Translations under genes and position numbers: made by a program
The notes under the pieces: model-generated
Told to the model about the DNA's origin: nothing
The model's input: the letters and a program-made list of their open reading frames with translations, nothing else
Database searches by the model: none
Part shown: one piece after another, positions 1-8,048 of the stretch
Layout: the number at the start of each line of letters is the position of its first letter
Position numbering within the stretch: the first letter of the stretch is position 1
NCBI GenBank assembly: GCA_024231975.1
Contig: JAAEQB010000097.1
Span: 1 to 64,000 of the forward strand
Length of the DNA stretch: 64,000 nt
Direction of reading: 5' to 3'
Origin: Allobosea sp.
GTDB lineage: Bacteria; Pseudomonadota; Alphaproteobacteria; Rhizobiales; Beijerinckiaceae

Positions 1-2
1 AT

Positions 3-89
3 AACGAGGATCGGCCGCACGGGGCCATCGGCAACAAGCCACCGATCCTGCTGCAAAATCCCGGCGGAGTACCCAGCCCGCCGCCGTGA
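3..89 (+). pseudogene. IS3-family transposase (OrfB), C-terminal end only, cut by window edge
   Basis: The open frame entering at the left edge encodes NEDRPHGAIGNKPP, then a proline-rich tail ending GGVPSPPP and a TGA stop. The N-E-D/E-R-P-H-x-A-I-G motif is the conserved end of the integrase (DDE) core in IS3-family OrfB transposases. Only the last 28 residues lie in the window, so the element may be intact or broken to the left. It is followed by a 50-bp tandem repeat and about 320 bp without a gene. Confidence 0.6.
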
Positions 90-91
90 TC

Positions 92-191
92 GAAGGCCGG
101 AAACTCTACCTTCCGGCGCTCCAGCAAATGGTCTCGGATCAGAAGGCCGGAAACTCTACCTTCCGGCGCTCCAGCAAATGGTCTCGGATCA
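92..191. repeat. Two perfect tandem copies of a 50-bp unit
   Basis: Units 92-141 and 142-191 are identical. Each contains a short hairpin with arms GCCGGAA and TTCCGGC around an 8-nt loop (first copy 96-117). The repeat lies directly after the IS3 transposase stop, so the unit probably belongs to the 3' non-coding end of the element and has duplicated there. Confidence 0.85.
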
Positions 192-509
192 ACGAAGCTC
201 AGCACTCCTCCTCAAGCTGGAGGAGAAAAGCGGCTCAGGTCAGAAGCAGCGTGCCGTCATGGCCGGCCACGATCGCGCGGGATGCTGCAATGCTCCAGGA
301 ACGGACATCGACGTCCCGCCACCAAGCGGATACCGGTGGCCCGTGGTAGAGGTGCGTGATTAAGCCAGAATCCACCCTGGCTGAATGACAGAGCAGGCGC
401 GGCGGTTACTCGTCATGCTCCGGCTCACTGATCCCTGTTCATCCGGAAGGTGGATTTGGCGCAGGACCTAACCGGCGCGACAAGTCTGCGCCTGACTGCT
501 CCGCTTTTT
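192..509. other. Gene-free stretch downstream of IS3 relic
   Basis: I see no convincing gene here. The short open frames lack a ribosome-binding site and recognisable content. The stretch probably includes the right end of the IS3 element and its junction with the chromosome, but I could not identify the terminal inverted repeat. A CCGCT/AGCGG hairpin with an all-A/T loop sits at 501-516, across the end of the phosphatase gene; it lacks the usual U-tract and is not a clear terminator. Confidence 0.4.
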
Positions 510-1520
510 TTAGCGGCCGAACGCTACTCCGAGATAGGTGCGGTCGTCGGTCCAACTGTCAGCCCCCGATCCCTTCACGCTGGCATAAGGGCCGATCTTG
601 TCGGGATCGAGCCGCTCCACCTCGGCGAAGCTGGCCTCCCACGCCGCCACGCCGAAGGCTTCGGGCTCGGCGAAATAGCCGTCGCTGAACAGCTCGAGAC
701 TTGCAACCTCGGCCGCGGCAAAGTCCGCCACGAAGACATGCCGCTCGGCGATGGCGAACCCATCGAGCACGCCATAGCCGAGATCGCTCCTGGGATGATT
801 GGCGAAGGCGCGCTGGCCGCTGATGCCGCTGTCGATCAGCCGCTCGATCTCGGCCCGCGAGATCGTGGGCATTTCCTCGTCGCAGAGACGCAGGACATGG
901 TCCCTGACCGTGGCGCAGCCTTCTGCGTCCAGCCCCGCCGGCGGCTCGCGCAGCCCGTTCCAGACGGCCTCGTCCGAGATCCTGCGCTGAGGTAGAGGAT
1001 CTGCCCGCATCTTGCCGAGATGAGCCCAGCACTCGCGCCGGATCAGCGCCGTCACTCGGTCCAGCGGCTTGGCCTCGACGTGACGGATGGTTCCGAGGGT
1101 CTCCCCCCGCAATCGAATACCGGAATCGCCGATCGAGACCAGTTGCAGCGCCGGGCCGTCATGATAGCCGAGCGCCAGCGTGCAGCCGATCCGGGCGGAA
1201 ACATCGCCCGCCGCCCGCTCGGACAGGCCATGAGCGGCATAGCCCGCCTGCAGCGCCTCACCCATCGCCTGGACGAGGCGAAGCACGCGATCCGGTCCGC
1301 CGCGAACGCTCAGATCCTCGGCGAGGAGGAAACGGGTGACAGCCGCCGCCACCAAACCGGAGGCGAAGCGCCCGGCTCGCATGGTGCCGAAGCGGCGCTT
1401 GCTACGGTCGGTCACGCCATCGATCACGGCATAACCGCGCCCCGGCAGGATGACGACGCTGTCCTCGTTCTCCCCGGGGCTGGCGAAGCGCTTGCCCAGG
1501 CTGAAGCATTCGATTTGCAT
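510..1520 (-). CDS. PP2C-like Ser/Thr protein phosphatase domain protein
   Basis: The 336-residue protein has the spaced motifs of the metal-dependent PP2C fold: NEDS then VIDGVTD near the N-terminus (residues 18-37), SIGDSG in the middle (about 130), and SDGY and DDRT towards the C-terminus. These carry the Asp residues that bind Mn/Mg in the family. No signal peptide or membrane segment is seen, so it should be cytoplasmic. The gene starts 45 bp after the binding-protein gene on the same strand and is probably co-transcribed with it, an unusual partner for a ferric-type ABC system. The in vivo substrate (phosphoprotein or small phospho-compound) cannot be read from the sequence. Confidence 0.75.
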   Translation of the reverse strand: MQIECFSLGKRFASPGENEDSVVILPGRGYAVIDGVTDRSKRRFGTMRAGRFASGLVAAAVTRFLLAEDLSVRGGPDRVLRLVQAMGEALQAGYAAHGLSERAAGDVSARIGCTLALGYHDGPALQLVSIGDSGIRLRGETLGTIRHVEAKPLDRVTALIRRECWAHLGKMRADPLPQRRISDEAVWNGLREPPAGLDAEGCATVRDHVLRLCDEEMPTISRAEIERLIDSGISGQRAFANHPRSDLGYGVLDGFAIAERHVFVADFAAAEVASLELFSDGYFAEPEAFGVAAWEASFAEVERLDPDKIGPYASVKGSGADSWTDDRTYLGVAFGR

Positions 1521-1565
1521 GGCGGCCGTCGGTACGAGCTGGTTTGCGCTGGTCCTACCCTGTCC

Positions 1566-2549
1566 TCACTGGCCGGTGACCTGCCGCCACTTCTCGATCA
1601 TCGCTTTGGCGCCACCGAGCTCATCGACGGATTTGAGCTTGATCAGCGTCAGCCCCGAGAGCGGCTTCACACCGCCAGGCGCGGCGACATCCTTGCGCAC
1701 CGAGCGTCGGCCGACTTCCTTCACCAGCGCTTCCTGTGTCTTCTTCGACAGCGCCCAGTCGATGAAGCGCTTCGCCGGTTCGAGATTGGGCGCGCCCTTG
1801 ACTAGCGCCACGCCGTCGGGCGAGGTCGTCGTGCCGTCCTCGACATAGGCGATCTTCACCGGGGCGCCGCCGGCGACATATTCGAGCGCATTGTCCTCGA
1901 GCGTCAGGCCGAGCGCGGCCTCGCCATCGGCGACATAGCGCGGAACGGCTCCCGAACTGTCGGAATAAATGAAATTCCTGGCGAGCTTGCCGTAATTCTC
2001 CCAACCCTTATCGCCGCCCGCGGTCAGCACGGTCGTCATCTGCTGGAAGGCCGAGCCGGAATTGTCGACCCGTGCCGAGGCGACCTTGCCCTTCCACTTC
2101 GGATCGGAGAGCTCGGCCCAGTTCTTCGGGATGTCGGCGTCCTTGACCTGCCGGCTGTTGACCATCAGCACGTAGATCACCGCCGTATAAGGCGTCCAGG
2201 CCGGGCTGCTGACGAAGCGTTCGTCGATCGCAGCCTGATCCTTGGGGGCGTAGGGCACGAACAGGTCGGCATTCTCCCCCAGCACGGAACCGGTCGCGCT
2301 CCAGATCACATCCGCCTTCGGTGCTCCCGCCTCGGCCCGGGCCCGACGGACGACATCATTGGAGCCGAGCTGGACGACCTCGGCCTTGATCCCCGTTTCG
2401 GCCTCGAAGAGCGGGACCATCTTCTGGACGATCGAGGATTTATGCGCGGTGTAGACGACGACCTTGTTGTCCGCCGCGCTCGCTGCGCCTGCCACCAGGG
2501 ACAGCGCCGCAGCAAGCAAGATGCGCCCGCTCCAGATCCCGCTCGACAT
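1566..2549 (-). CDS. ABC transporter substrate-binding protein, Fbp/AfuA (ferric) type
   Basis: This is a 327-residue periplasmic binding protein with a clear signal peptide (hydrophobic core then ASAAD at about residues 24-28). The mature start KVVVYTAHKSS, plus SATGSVLG and the DNSGSAFQQM region, fits the class of binding proteins that serve FbpBC-like importers of ferric ion and related substrates such as phosphonates. It is divergent from the ATPase and permease genes at 2670-5386, which complete the importer. An ATG at 2549 is chosen; a GTG one codon upstream (2552) is better spaced from the AGGAG sequence and is equally possible. The ligand is not proven. Confidence 0.8.
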   Translation of the reverse strand: MSSGIWSGRILLAAALSLVAGAASAADNKVVVYTAHKSSIVQKMVPLFEAETGIKAEVVQLGSNDVVRRARAEAGAPKADVIWSATGSVLGENADLFVPYAPKDQAAIDERFVSSPAWTPYTAVIYVLMVNSRQVKDADIPKNWAELSDPKWKGKVASARVDNSGSAFQQMTTVLTAGGDKGWENYGKLARNFIYSDSSGAVPRYVADGEAALGLTLEDNALEYVAGGAPVKIAYVEDGTTTSPDGVALVKGAPNLEPAKRFIDWALSKKTQEALVKEVGRRSVRKDVAAPGGVKPLSGLTLIKLKSVDELGGAKAMIEKWRQVTGQ

Positions 2550-2669
2550 CACGATCCGCTCTCCTGCCCTGTCCCATGGATACCGATCTGCGTCGGCCTA
2601 GCCGGGATATCTTGCCGTCTAATCACAGCCATGCGCAACTAGGCGAAAGGAGCGAGGGCATCTGCCGGC

Positions 2670-3713
2670 ATGGCGTATCTGCAAGTCGACGGCGCGATCA
2701 AGCGCTATGGGGCAACGACGGCGCTGAATGGCGTGTCCTTCGCCGTCGGAAAGGGCGAGTTCTTCACGCTGCTCGGCCCGTCCGGCTGCGGCAAGACCAC
2801 GCTGCTGCGCTCGATCGCCGGCTTCTCGCAATTGTCGGAGGGGCGGATCGATCTCGATGGCGTCGACCTGCTGTCGGTGCCGCCGCACAAGCGCGACATC
2901 GGCATGGTCTTCCAGGACTATGCGATCTTTCCGCATCTGACCGTCGCCGAGAACATCGCCTTCGGCCTGAAGGCCCGCAAGGTTCCGGCCTCCGCCATCC
3001 GCGAGCGCGTCACTGAAGCGCTCGCGACCGTTCGATTGACCGCGCTCGCCGAGCGCCTGCCGGCGGCCCTGTCCGGTGGCCAGCAACAGCGCATCGGCAT
3101 TGCCCGCGCCATGGTGGTGAAGCCGCGCCTCCTTTTGATGGACGAGCCGCTCTCCAATCTCGACGCCAAGCTCCGGCTCGATCTGCGCGATGAGATCCGT
3201 GCCATCCAGCGGACGATCGGCATCGCCGCGATCTACGTCACCCATGACCAAGAGGAGGCGCTCGCGATCTCCGACCGGATCTGCGTGATGGATGGCGGCA
3301 AGGTCGAGCAGATCGGAACCCCGCAACAGATTTACGGCCAGCCGGCAACGCGTTTCGTCGCAAGCTTCGTCGGCACGATGAACTTGCTGCCGCCCAGCGC
3401 CTTCGGGCTGCCATCTTCCGCCGGTGTCGCGCACTGGGCAGTGCGTCCGGAACGGCTGCGCTTGGCGGAGGCGGATGCGCCGCCGCAATCCGCCTTCTCC
3501 CTGACGGGATCGGTCGAGCATTTCACCTATCTCGGCCGCGAGGCGCATCTGACCGTCAGCGCGCAGGGGCAGAGGCTGGTGGCGCAGATCGCGGCGCCTC
3601 CGCCCGATCTCTCCATCGAGGCGGGACGCGAGATCCGGCTCGCCCTCGACCTGCGCGACCTGCACGGCTTCGACGCCGAAGGCCGCCGCGTCACGGTCGC
3701 GCCTGCGACATGA
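2670..3713 (+). CDS. ABC transporter ATP-binding protein, FbpC/PotA type
   Basis: The 347-residue ATPase shows Walker A GPSGCGKTT (about residues 37-45), the signature LSGGQQQR, Walker B LLLMDEP with the D-loop SNLDAKLR, and the switch His in THDQEEA. A C-terminal TOBE-like extension follows (residues 240 on), as in the CUT1/ferric importers. It powers the permease encoded next (ATGA overlap at 3710-3713) with the divergent binding protein at 1566. The ATG at 2670 is preceded by a purine-rich AAGGAGCGAGG rather far upstream, so initiation may be weak. A ferric or phosphonate-like substrate is inferred only from family. Confidence 0.85.
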   Translation: MAYLQVDGAIKRYGATTALNGVSFAVGKGEFFTLLGPSGCGKTTLLRSIAGFSQLSEGRIDLDGVDLLSVPPHKRDIGMVFQDYAIFPHLTVAENIAFGLKARKVPASAIRERVTEALATVRLTALAERLPAALSGGQQQRIGIARAMVVKPRLLLMDEPLSNLDAKLRLDLRDEIRAIQRTIGIAAIYVTHDQEEALAISDRICVMDGGKVEQIGTPQQIYGQPATRFVASFVGTMNLLPPSAFGLPSSAGVAHWAVRPERLRLAEADAPPQSAFSLTGSVEHFTYLGREAHLTVSAQGQRLVAQIAAPPPDLSIEAGREIRLALDLRDLHGFDAEGRRVTVAPAT

Positions 3714-5386
3714 GCGCGATCGCCGACATGCCCCGCCAGCGCGGCCGCTGGCGGCCGGATTTCTGGACCCTCGTCGCCTTCGCTGCCTGGGCGATCCTGA
3801 TCCTCTTGTTGCTGATGCCGCTCAGCCTCGTGCTGGTCTCCAGCTTCCGGGACGAGAGCGGCGGGCTCAGCCTCGCCAACTGGCAGCGCCTGTTCACCAG
3901 CACGCGCTATTTCAATGCGTTCCTGAACACGCTGGTCGTCGGTTTCGGTGGCCTGGCCGGCGCGCTGTTGCTCGGCTCGGTGATGGCCTTCTGCATGGCA
4001 CGGCTCCAGATCGCGGGTGGCCGCTTCGTCTCGATGCTGGCCATCCTGGCACTGGTCTCGCCGCCCTTCATCGGCGCCTATTCCTGGATCGTGCTGTTCG
4101 GCTCGGGCGGCATCGTCAGGCAGACGCTGATGTCCTGGGGCATCTTCATGCCGCCGATCTACGGCGTCTGGGGCATCCTCATCGTCTTCGCCTTCAAGTT
4201 CTATCCTTACGTCTACCTGCTGACCTCGGGCGCGCTCGCCAACATCAACCGCTCGCTCGAGGAAGCGGCCGAGAATCTCGGCCTGACGCCATTCCAGCGC
4301 GTCATGAAGGTGTCGTTCCCGCTGGTGCTGCCGGCGCTGTCGGCCGGCGGGCTGCTCGCCTTGATCCACGCGATCGCCGATTTCGGCACGCCGCGCCTGC
4401 TCGGGCGCGGCTTCAACGTGCTGGCAACCGAGGCCTACACCGCCTATTCGGCCGAGATCGGCTCCAATCTCGGCATGGCGACCACGCTCAGCCTGGCGCT
4501 GATCCTGCTGTCCATGGTCTTCGTCTTCATCCAGCGCTTCATGTCGCGGCGGAACGTCTATCACAGCAACCTGATCAACCGGCCCGAGAAGGTCAGGCTG
4601 CGCGGCTTCGCCAATGTCGCGGCGCATGCGGCGGTCTACTTCATCGCGCTCGGCGGCGCGATGCCGGCGATCGTCGCGGCGATCTATTCGATCAGGAAGA
4701 CCAACGGGCCAGTGTTCCAGCCCGGCTTCGGCCTCGAAAGCTACAGCCGCATCATCGCGACGCTCGGCGATGTCGTGCGCAATTCGCTCGTGTTCTCCGG
4801 GGTGGCCGTGCTGCTGATCGTGGTCGTCGGCACCTTGATCGGCTGCCTGGTGGCACGACGCAACACCGTGCAGACCTCGCTGCTCGATGCGACGCTGATG
4901 GTGCCCTATGTCATGCCCGGCATCGTCGTCGGCGTCGCCTTCATCGCCGCCTTCAACACGCCGCCGCTGGTGATGACAGGCACGGCGGCGATCATCATCC
5001 TGTCCATCTTCATCCGCCGCCTGCCCTATGCGGTGCGCTCCTCGGCGGCCGCCCTGCGCCAGGTCGGGCCGAGCATGGAGGAGGCAGCGATCTCACTGGG
5101 CTACAGCCCGGTCCAGGCCTTCCTGCGCGTCACCATCCCGCTGATCGCTCCCGGCATCATCGCCGGCGCGATGCTGTCCTTCGTCACCGCGATCAACGAG
5201 CTCTCATCGTCGCTCGTGCTCTATGTCGGCGGCACCGTGACGATGCCCGTCAAGATCTACATCGCGATCAACGACGGCGACTACGGCACGGCCGCCTCGC
5301 TATCGACGATCCTGCTGGTGCTCAGCGGCGCGGCGATCTACCTGGCCTTCCGGCTGCTGGGACGCGACGAGCGCGCCTTGCTATAG
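3710..5386 (+). CDS. ABC transporter permease, double-length FbpB type
   Basis: At 558 residues this is twice the usual permease length. It carries two internally homologous halves, each with about six membrane segments and an EAA loop for docking the ATPase (LEEAAENLGLTPFQR in the first half, MEEAAISLGYSPVQ in the second). That duplicated architecture is typical of FbpB/AfuB ferric permeases, so one gene makes the whole channel. It overlaps the ATPase gene by 4 bp and is translationally coupled to it. The gene ends shortly before an IS21 relic. Confidence 0.85.
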   Translation: MSAIADMPRQRGRWRPDFWTLVAFAAWAILILLLLMPLSLVLVSSFRDESGGLSLANWQRLFTSTRYFNAFLNTLVVGFGGLAGALLLGSVMAFCMARLQIAGGRFVSMLAILALVSPPFIGAYSWIVLFGSGGIVRQTLMSWGIFMPPIYGVWGILIVFAFKFYPYVYLLTSGALANINRSLEEAAENLGLTPFQRVMKVSFPLVLPALSAGGLLALIHAIADFGTPRLLGRGFNVLATEAYTAYSAEIGSNLGMATTLSLALILLSMVFVFIQRFMSRRNVYHSNLINRPEKVRLRGFANVAAHAAVYFIALGGAMPAIVAAIYSIRKTNGPVFQPGFGLESYSRIIATLGDVVRNSLVFSGVAVLLIVVVGTLIGCLVARRNTVQTSLLDATLMVPYVMPGIVVGVAFIAAFNTPPLVMTGTAAIIILSIFIRRLPYAVRSSAAALRQVGPSMEEAAISLGYSPVQAFLRVTIPLIAPGIIAGAMLSFVTAINELSSSLVLYVGGTVTMPVKIYIAINDGDYGTAASLSTILLVLSGAAIYLAFRLLGRDERALL

Positions 5387-5477
5387 GCATGGCCTCGCGA
5401 GTGTGCCTTCCCGTGCAGATATGGCTGACCAAGACCTCTGTCGCGGCCCCTCGCGCGCAAGCAGCCGCAGCGCCGAG

Positions 5478-5567
5478 ATGACCACAGCGCTCCTCGACCA
5501 GCTCACCCATCACCGCGACATCGTCGAGACTGGCAGCGAAAGCTGGCGCTTCAGGAACGGACTCTGA
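5478..5567 (+). pseudogene. IS21-family IstB transposition helper, C-terminal fragment
   Basis: A short frame reads MTTALLDQLTHHRDIVETG followed by SESWRFRNGL and TGA. This is the conserved end of the IstB ATPase encoded by IS21 elements (normally about 250 residues). Only about 29 residues remain; istA and the rest of istB are missing. The right terminus of the element follows on the correct side, which supports the assignment. The frame stays open a little upstream, but I do not recognise IstB sequence there. Confidence 0.7.
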
Positions 5568-5709
5568 GCTCCATGAGCCCCAACGCGCCGGAGCCGGCGC
5601 GGCTGCGCGACCCAGACCAGTTCTGCCGCGCCCCCTCCGCGCGGCGAAGCATGCTCAAGCGGTCAACATTGTACGCCGCTCGGGGGGCAACCTTGCGGGC
5701 CGTTTGACA
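5568..5709 (+). mobile_element. Right end of a decayed IS21-family element
   Basis: Downstream of the IstB fragment the sequence holds two similar G-rich blocks (about 5661-5709) and ends in TTTGACA at 5709. IS21 elements have repeated internal binding sites near their ends and terminate in CA, as seen here. The element end coincides with the point where the Lon-N-domain gene loses its normal C-terminus, so 5709/5710 is the insertion junction. The left part of the element has been deleted. Confidence 0.6.
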
Positions 5710-6406
5710 TCGAACTTGCTGCCCGCAAGATGAATGGGGTCATGTCGGCCGCTAGTGAAGCCGGAGGACTGGCTTCGTCCAACAGCTTGATCAAGAGCCG
5801 AAGCCGCTGGGATAGCGAGGGGGCTTCAAGCAGGGCTTGTCTCTGCGCGACAGGGATCCAGTGCGGGGGAGAGTCGCGACCCAGATAGGAGAGCATGACC
5901 CACGGCAGGGAACGGAATCCCGCGATGCGATCGGCTGAGGCGCCAGCCAGGACAAGCTTGGTCGTCACCGCAGGCAAGCCCGCACGGCGACACAAGACCT
6001 CGAACCGGAGCAGAGCGCGATCATGGAGAGGGCGAAGCTCGGCCTCTCGTATTGGCGGATCGTCCCAGGGCTCGACCGACACCCGGTAAAAGCCCTCTGG
6101 TTGCAACGTGAATGTTCGCAAATGCACACGCCGCACGGCTTCGACGAAGATCCGCACAACGCCTTGCGACGTCCCGGCTTCAATGACGACCGCGGTCACG
6201 CCCACGCCGAAAACCGACGATGCGCCCGACATCTCGCCTTCGGGATCGCGCAGCGAGCCAAAGACGAGGTGGCCGCCGACCGACGCTGCTTTCGCCGCGG
6301 CAATCGACTCCGGGCGCCCCAGGCCGAATGCCCGCGCCATCGGAGGGGCCAGCAATACGCCGCCGCCAAGCGGTAGCAGGGGATATTCTGCGGCCTGTCC
6401 TGTCAT
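5663..6406 (-). CDS. Lon N-terminal (substrate-binding) domain protein, 3' end replaced by IS21 sequence
   Basis: The 247-residue product starts MTGQAAEYPLLPLGG and matches the Lon substrate-binding domain: the PLLPL start, a GVGVTAVV strand, RIFVEAVRRVHLR and the helical end RQALLEAPSLSQRLRLL. No AAA+ or protease domain follows. The last 15 residues (from ATG at 5710 to the stop at 5663) are encoded by the IS21 right end, so the original C-terminus was lost. Whether the intact gene was a stand-alone Lon-N protein (about 220 residues) or full Lon cannot be decided; the position in an operon one base after the monooxygenase stop favours the former. The ATG at 6406 was chosen because it directly follows that stop; longer starts lie inside the upstream gene. 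Confidence 0.65.
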   Translation of the reverse strand: MTGQAAEYPLLPLGGGVLLAPPMARAFGLGRPESIAAAKAASVGGHLVFGSLRDPEGEMSGASSVFGVGVTAVVIEAGTSQGVVRIFVEAVRRVHLRTFTLQPEGFYRVSVEPWDDPPIREAELRPLHDRALLRFEVLCRRAGLPAVTTKLVLAGASADRIAGFRSLPWVMLSYLGRDSPPHWIPVAQRQALLEAPSLSQRLRLLIKLLDEASPPASLAADMTPFILRAASSMSNGPQGCPPSGVQC

Positions 6407-6407
6407 C

Positions 6408-7658
6408 CTATGCCCGACCCCGTCCCTTCTTCCTGTCCGCGGCGAATCCCGCCAGGCTCGCGTAACCACGCACGACCTGCTCGCGTTCCGCGTAGGAGGC
6501 CACCGCCTCGATATCCTCGAAGCCGTCGGGCGCCCGGGCTTCAACAAGATCGATCACGCCTTCTGGCCCGCCTTTTCGATTGGAATGGACGATTTGCGTG
6601 GTGGCGGGACGACGCTCGGCGTCATAGGCGCCAAGCGCGGTCTCGACGGACCCATGAGACAGTAGCTGTTCCGCCAGGAAGCGTGCGTCGAGGATGGCCT
6701 GGCTCGCACCGTTCGAGCCGACGGGATACATGGGATGAGCGGCATCGCCCAGCAGGGTGACGCGCCCGAACGACCAGCGCGGCAACGGTTCGCGGTCGCA
6801 ATTGGGGTATTCATGAAACGCGCCGGTGGCGCGGATGATCTCCGCCGGATCAACGTGATCCAGATGGAAGCGGTCGTGCACGAACGGCAGGACCTGCTCG
6901 ATATCACCGGGCCGGCTCCAGTCGCCAAGGGTCAGCTTTCCGGCTTTCGCCTGGCGAGGGCGGGCCATCACAGCCCAGTTGGTCAGGCGCATGCCCGGAT
7001 CGTCGGGATCGCACCCGATCGGATAGAAGACGAACTTGGCATGGTTGCCCCCGGCGATCGCCATGGTGCGGCCGTCCCGCCATGTCGGCCAGCGGGTGGC
7101 GCCGCGCCAGAGCATGACGCCGTTCCAGATCGGCGGTCCCTCGTCGGGATAGAGCTTGGCGCGCACGGTCGAATGAATCCCGTCGGCTCCGATCAGCAGG
7201 TCACCGCTGGCTTGCCGCGCCTTTCCGGCCGCGGATACACACGCGCTGACCTTGCTCTCCTCCTGTTCGAAGCCCGTCACGCTGCAGCCGGTCCGGATGA
7301 CACCCCGCCCCAACCGGTCGATGACGGCCTGATGGATCAGGCCCAGCAGCTGGCCGCGATGGATGCTGAATTGCGGGACGGCATGGCCCGCCTCGATGCC
7401 GCGCAGCTCCCGCCAGACGATCTGGCCGAACCTGTTCGCGTAGATCAGCTCACGCGTCCGGATTCCGGCCGCGTCGAGCGCGTCCATCAGCCCAAGCTCC
7501 GCGAGCAGGCCGACGGCGTGCGGCAGCATGTTGATGCCGACGCCGAGCTCACGCACCGCATCGGCGCGTTCGAATATCTCGACCTCGATTCCAGCCCGGT
7601 GCAGGAAGAGCGCGGTCGCCAGTCCACCGATGCCGGCGCCCGCGATCAGCGCCTTCAT
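6408..7658 (-). CDS. FAD-dependent monooxygenase (PhzS/salicylate-hydroxylase-like)
   Basis: The 416-residue flavoprotein has an N-terminal Rossmann motif GAGIGGLATAL, the second FAD motif GADGIHSTVR around residue 158 and the third, LLGDAAHPMYPVGSNGA, near residue 305. These are typical of single-component NAD(P)H-dependent aromatic hydroxylases. The sequence after the second motif (MLWRGATRW, FVFYPIG) resembles the PhzS-like branch. Its substrate is unknown. It overlaps the small upstream gene by ATGA and precedes the truncated Lon-N gene by one base, so the three form an operon divergent from the GlxA-type regulator. Confidence 0.8.
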   Translation of the reverse strand: MKALIAGAGIGGLATALFLHRAGIEVEIFERADAVRELGVGINMLPHAVGLLAELGLMDALDAAGIRTRELIYANRFGQIVWRELRGIEAGHAVPQFSIHRGQLLGLIHQAVIDRLGRGVIRTGCSVTGFEQEESKVSACVSAAGKARQASGDLLIGADGIHSTVRAKLYPDEGPPIWNGVMLWRGATRWPTWRDGRTMAIAGGNHAKFVFYPIGCDPDDPGMRLTNWAVMARPRQAKAGKLTLGDWSRPGDIEQVLPFVHDRFHLDHVDPAEIIRATGAFHEYPNCDREPLPRWSFGRVTLLGDAAHPMYPVGSNGASQAILDARFLAEQLLSHGSVETALGAYDAERRPATTQIVHSNRKGGPEGVIDLVEARAPDGFEDIEAVASYAEREQVVRGYASLAGFAADRKKGRGRA

Positions 7659-7960
7659 GGCCCCACTCCGGATTGCGGATATCCGAGCTGCATCGCAACG
7701 ACATGCGCCGTGGCTTGCCCATAGCGGGCTGCGATGTGCTGCAAGGCCTCGTCGAGGACCTCAGTTGGCCTTTTGCTTGCCCATCCATGAAGTCGTCGCT
7801 CGCCCGGCCAGGCCGCAATCACCCGATCCGGAAGGAGGCGCACACCACCGCGCGTCGCGACGCTCCCCATGGAGGTCGCGACCAGCTCGACCCGAGAGCG
7901 ATAGGCGACAGGCAGGATGATGAGGGCCAATCCAGCCCAGATGAGATAGCGCATGGGCAT
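7655..7960 (-). CDS. Small hypothetical protein with N-terminal membrane segment
   Basis: A 101-residue protein with a hydrophobic stretch at about residues 5-18 (YLIWAGLALIILPVAY), probably an uncleaved anchor, and a hydrophilic remainder with no motif I recognise. It overlaps the monooxygenase start by ATGA, which supports a real coupled gene. It begins 88 bp from the divergent regulator and is probably the first gene of the operon. An ATG two codons downstream is an alternative start. Confidence 0.55.
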   Translation of the reverse strand: MPMRYLIWAGLALIILPVAYRSRVELVATSMGSVATRGGVRLLPDRVIAAWPGERRLHGWASKRPTEVLDEALQHIAARYGQATAHVVAMQLGYPQSGVGP

Positions 7961-8013
7961 CCGCCACTCCGGTCGGGCGTTGCTGTCAGCATCAGGCTAT
8001 CGAGAGCATTCTC

Positions 8014-8048
8014 TGGCAGAAATGACATAAACATGGTATTTTCTGCCA
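8014..8048. promoter_or_regulatory. Inverted-repeat operator in front of GlxA-type regulator
   Basis: Perfect 9-bp arms TGGCAGAAA (8014-8022) and TTTCTGCCA (8040-8048) are separated by 17 bp. The right arm touches the ATG of the regulator gene at 8049. The site lies between divergent genes, so binding could control both the regulator and the monooxygenase operon. That the GlxA-type protein itself binds here is inference. Confidence 0.55.
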
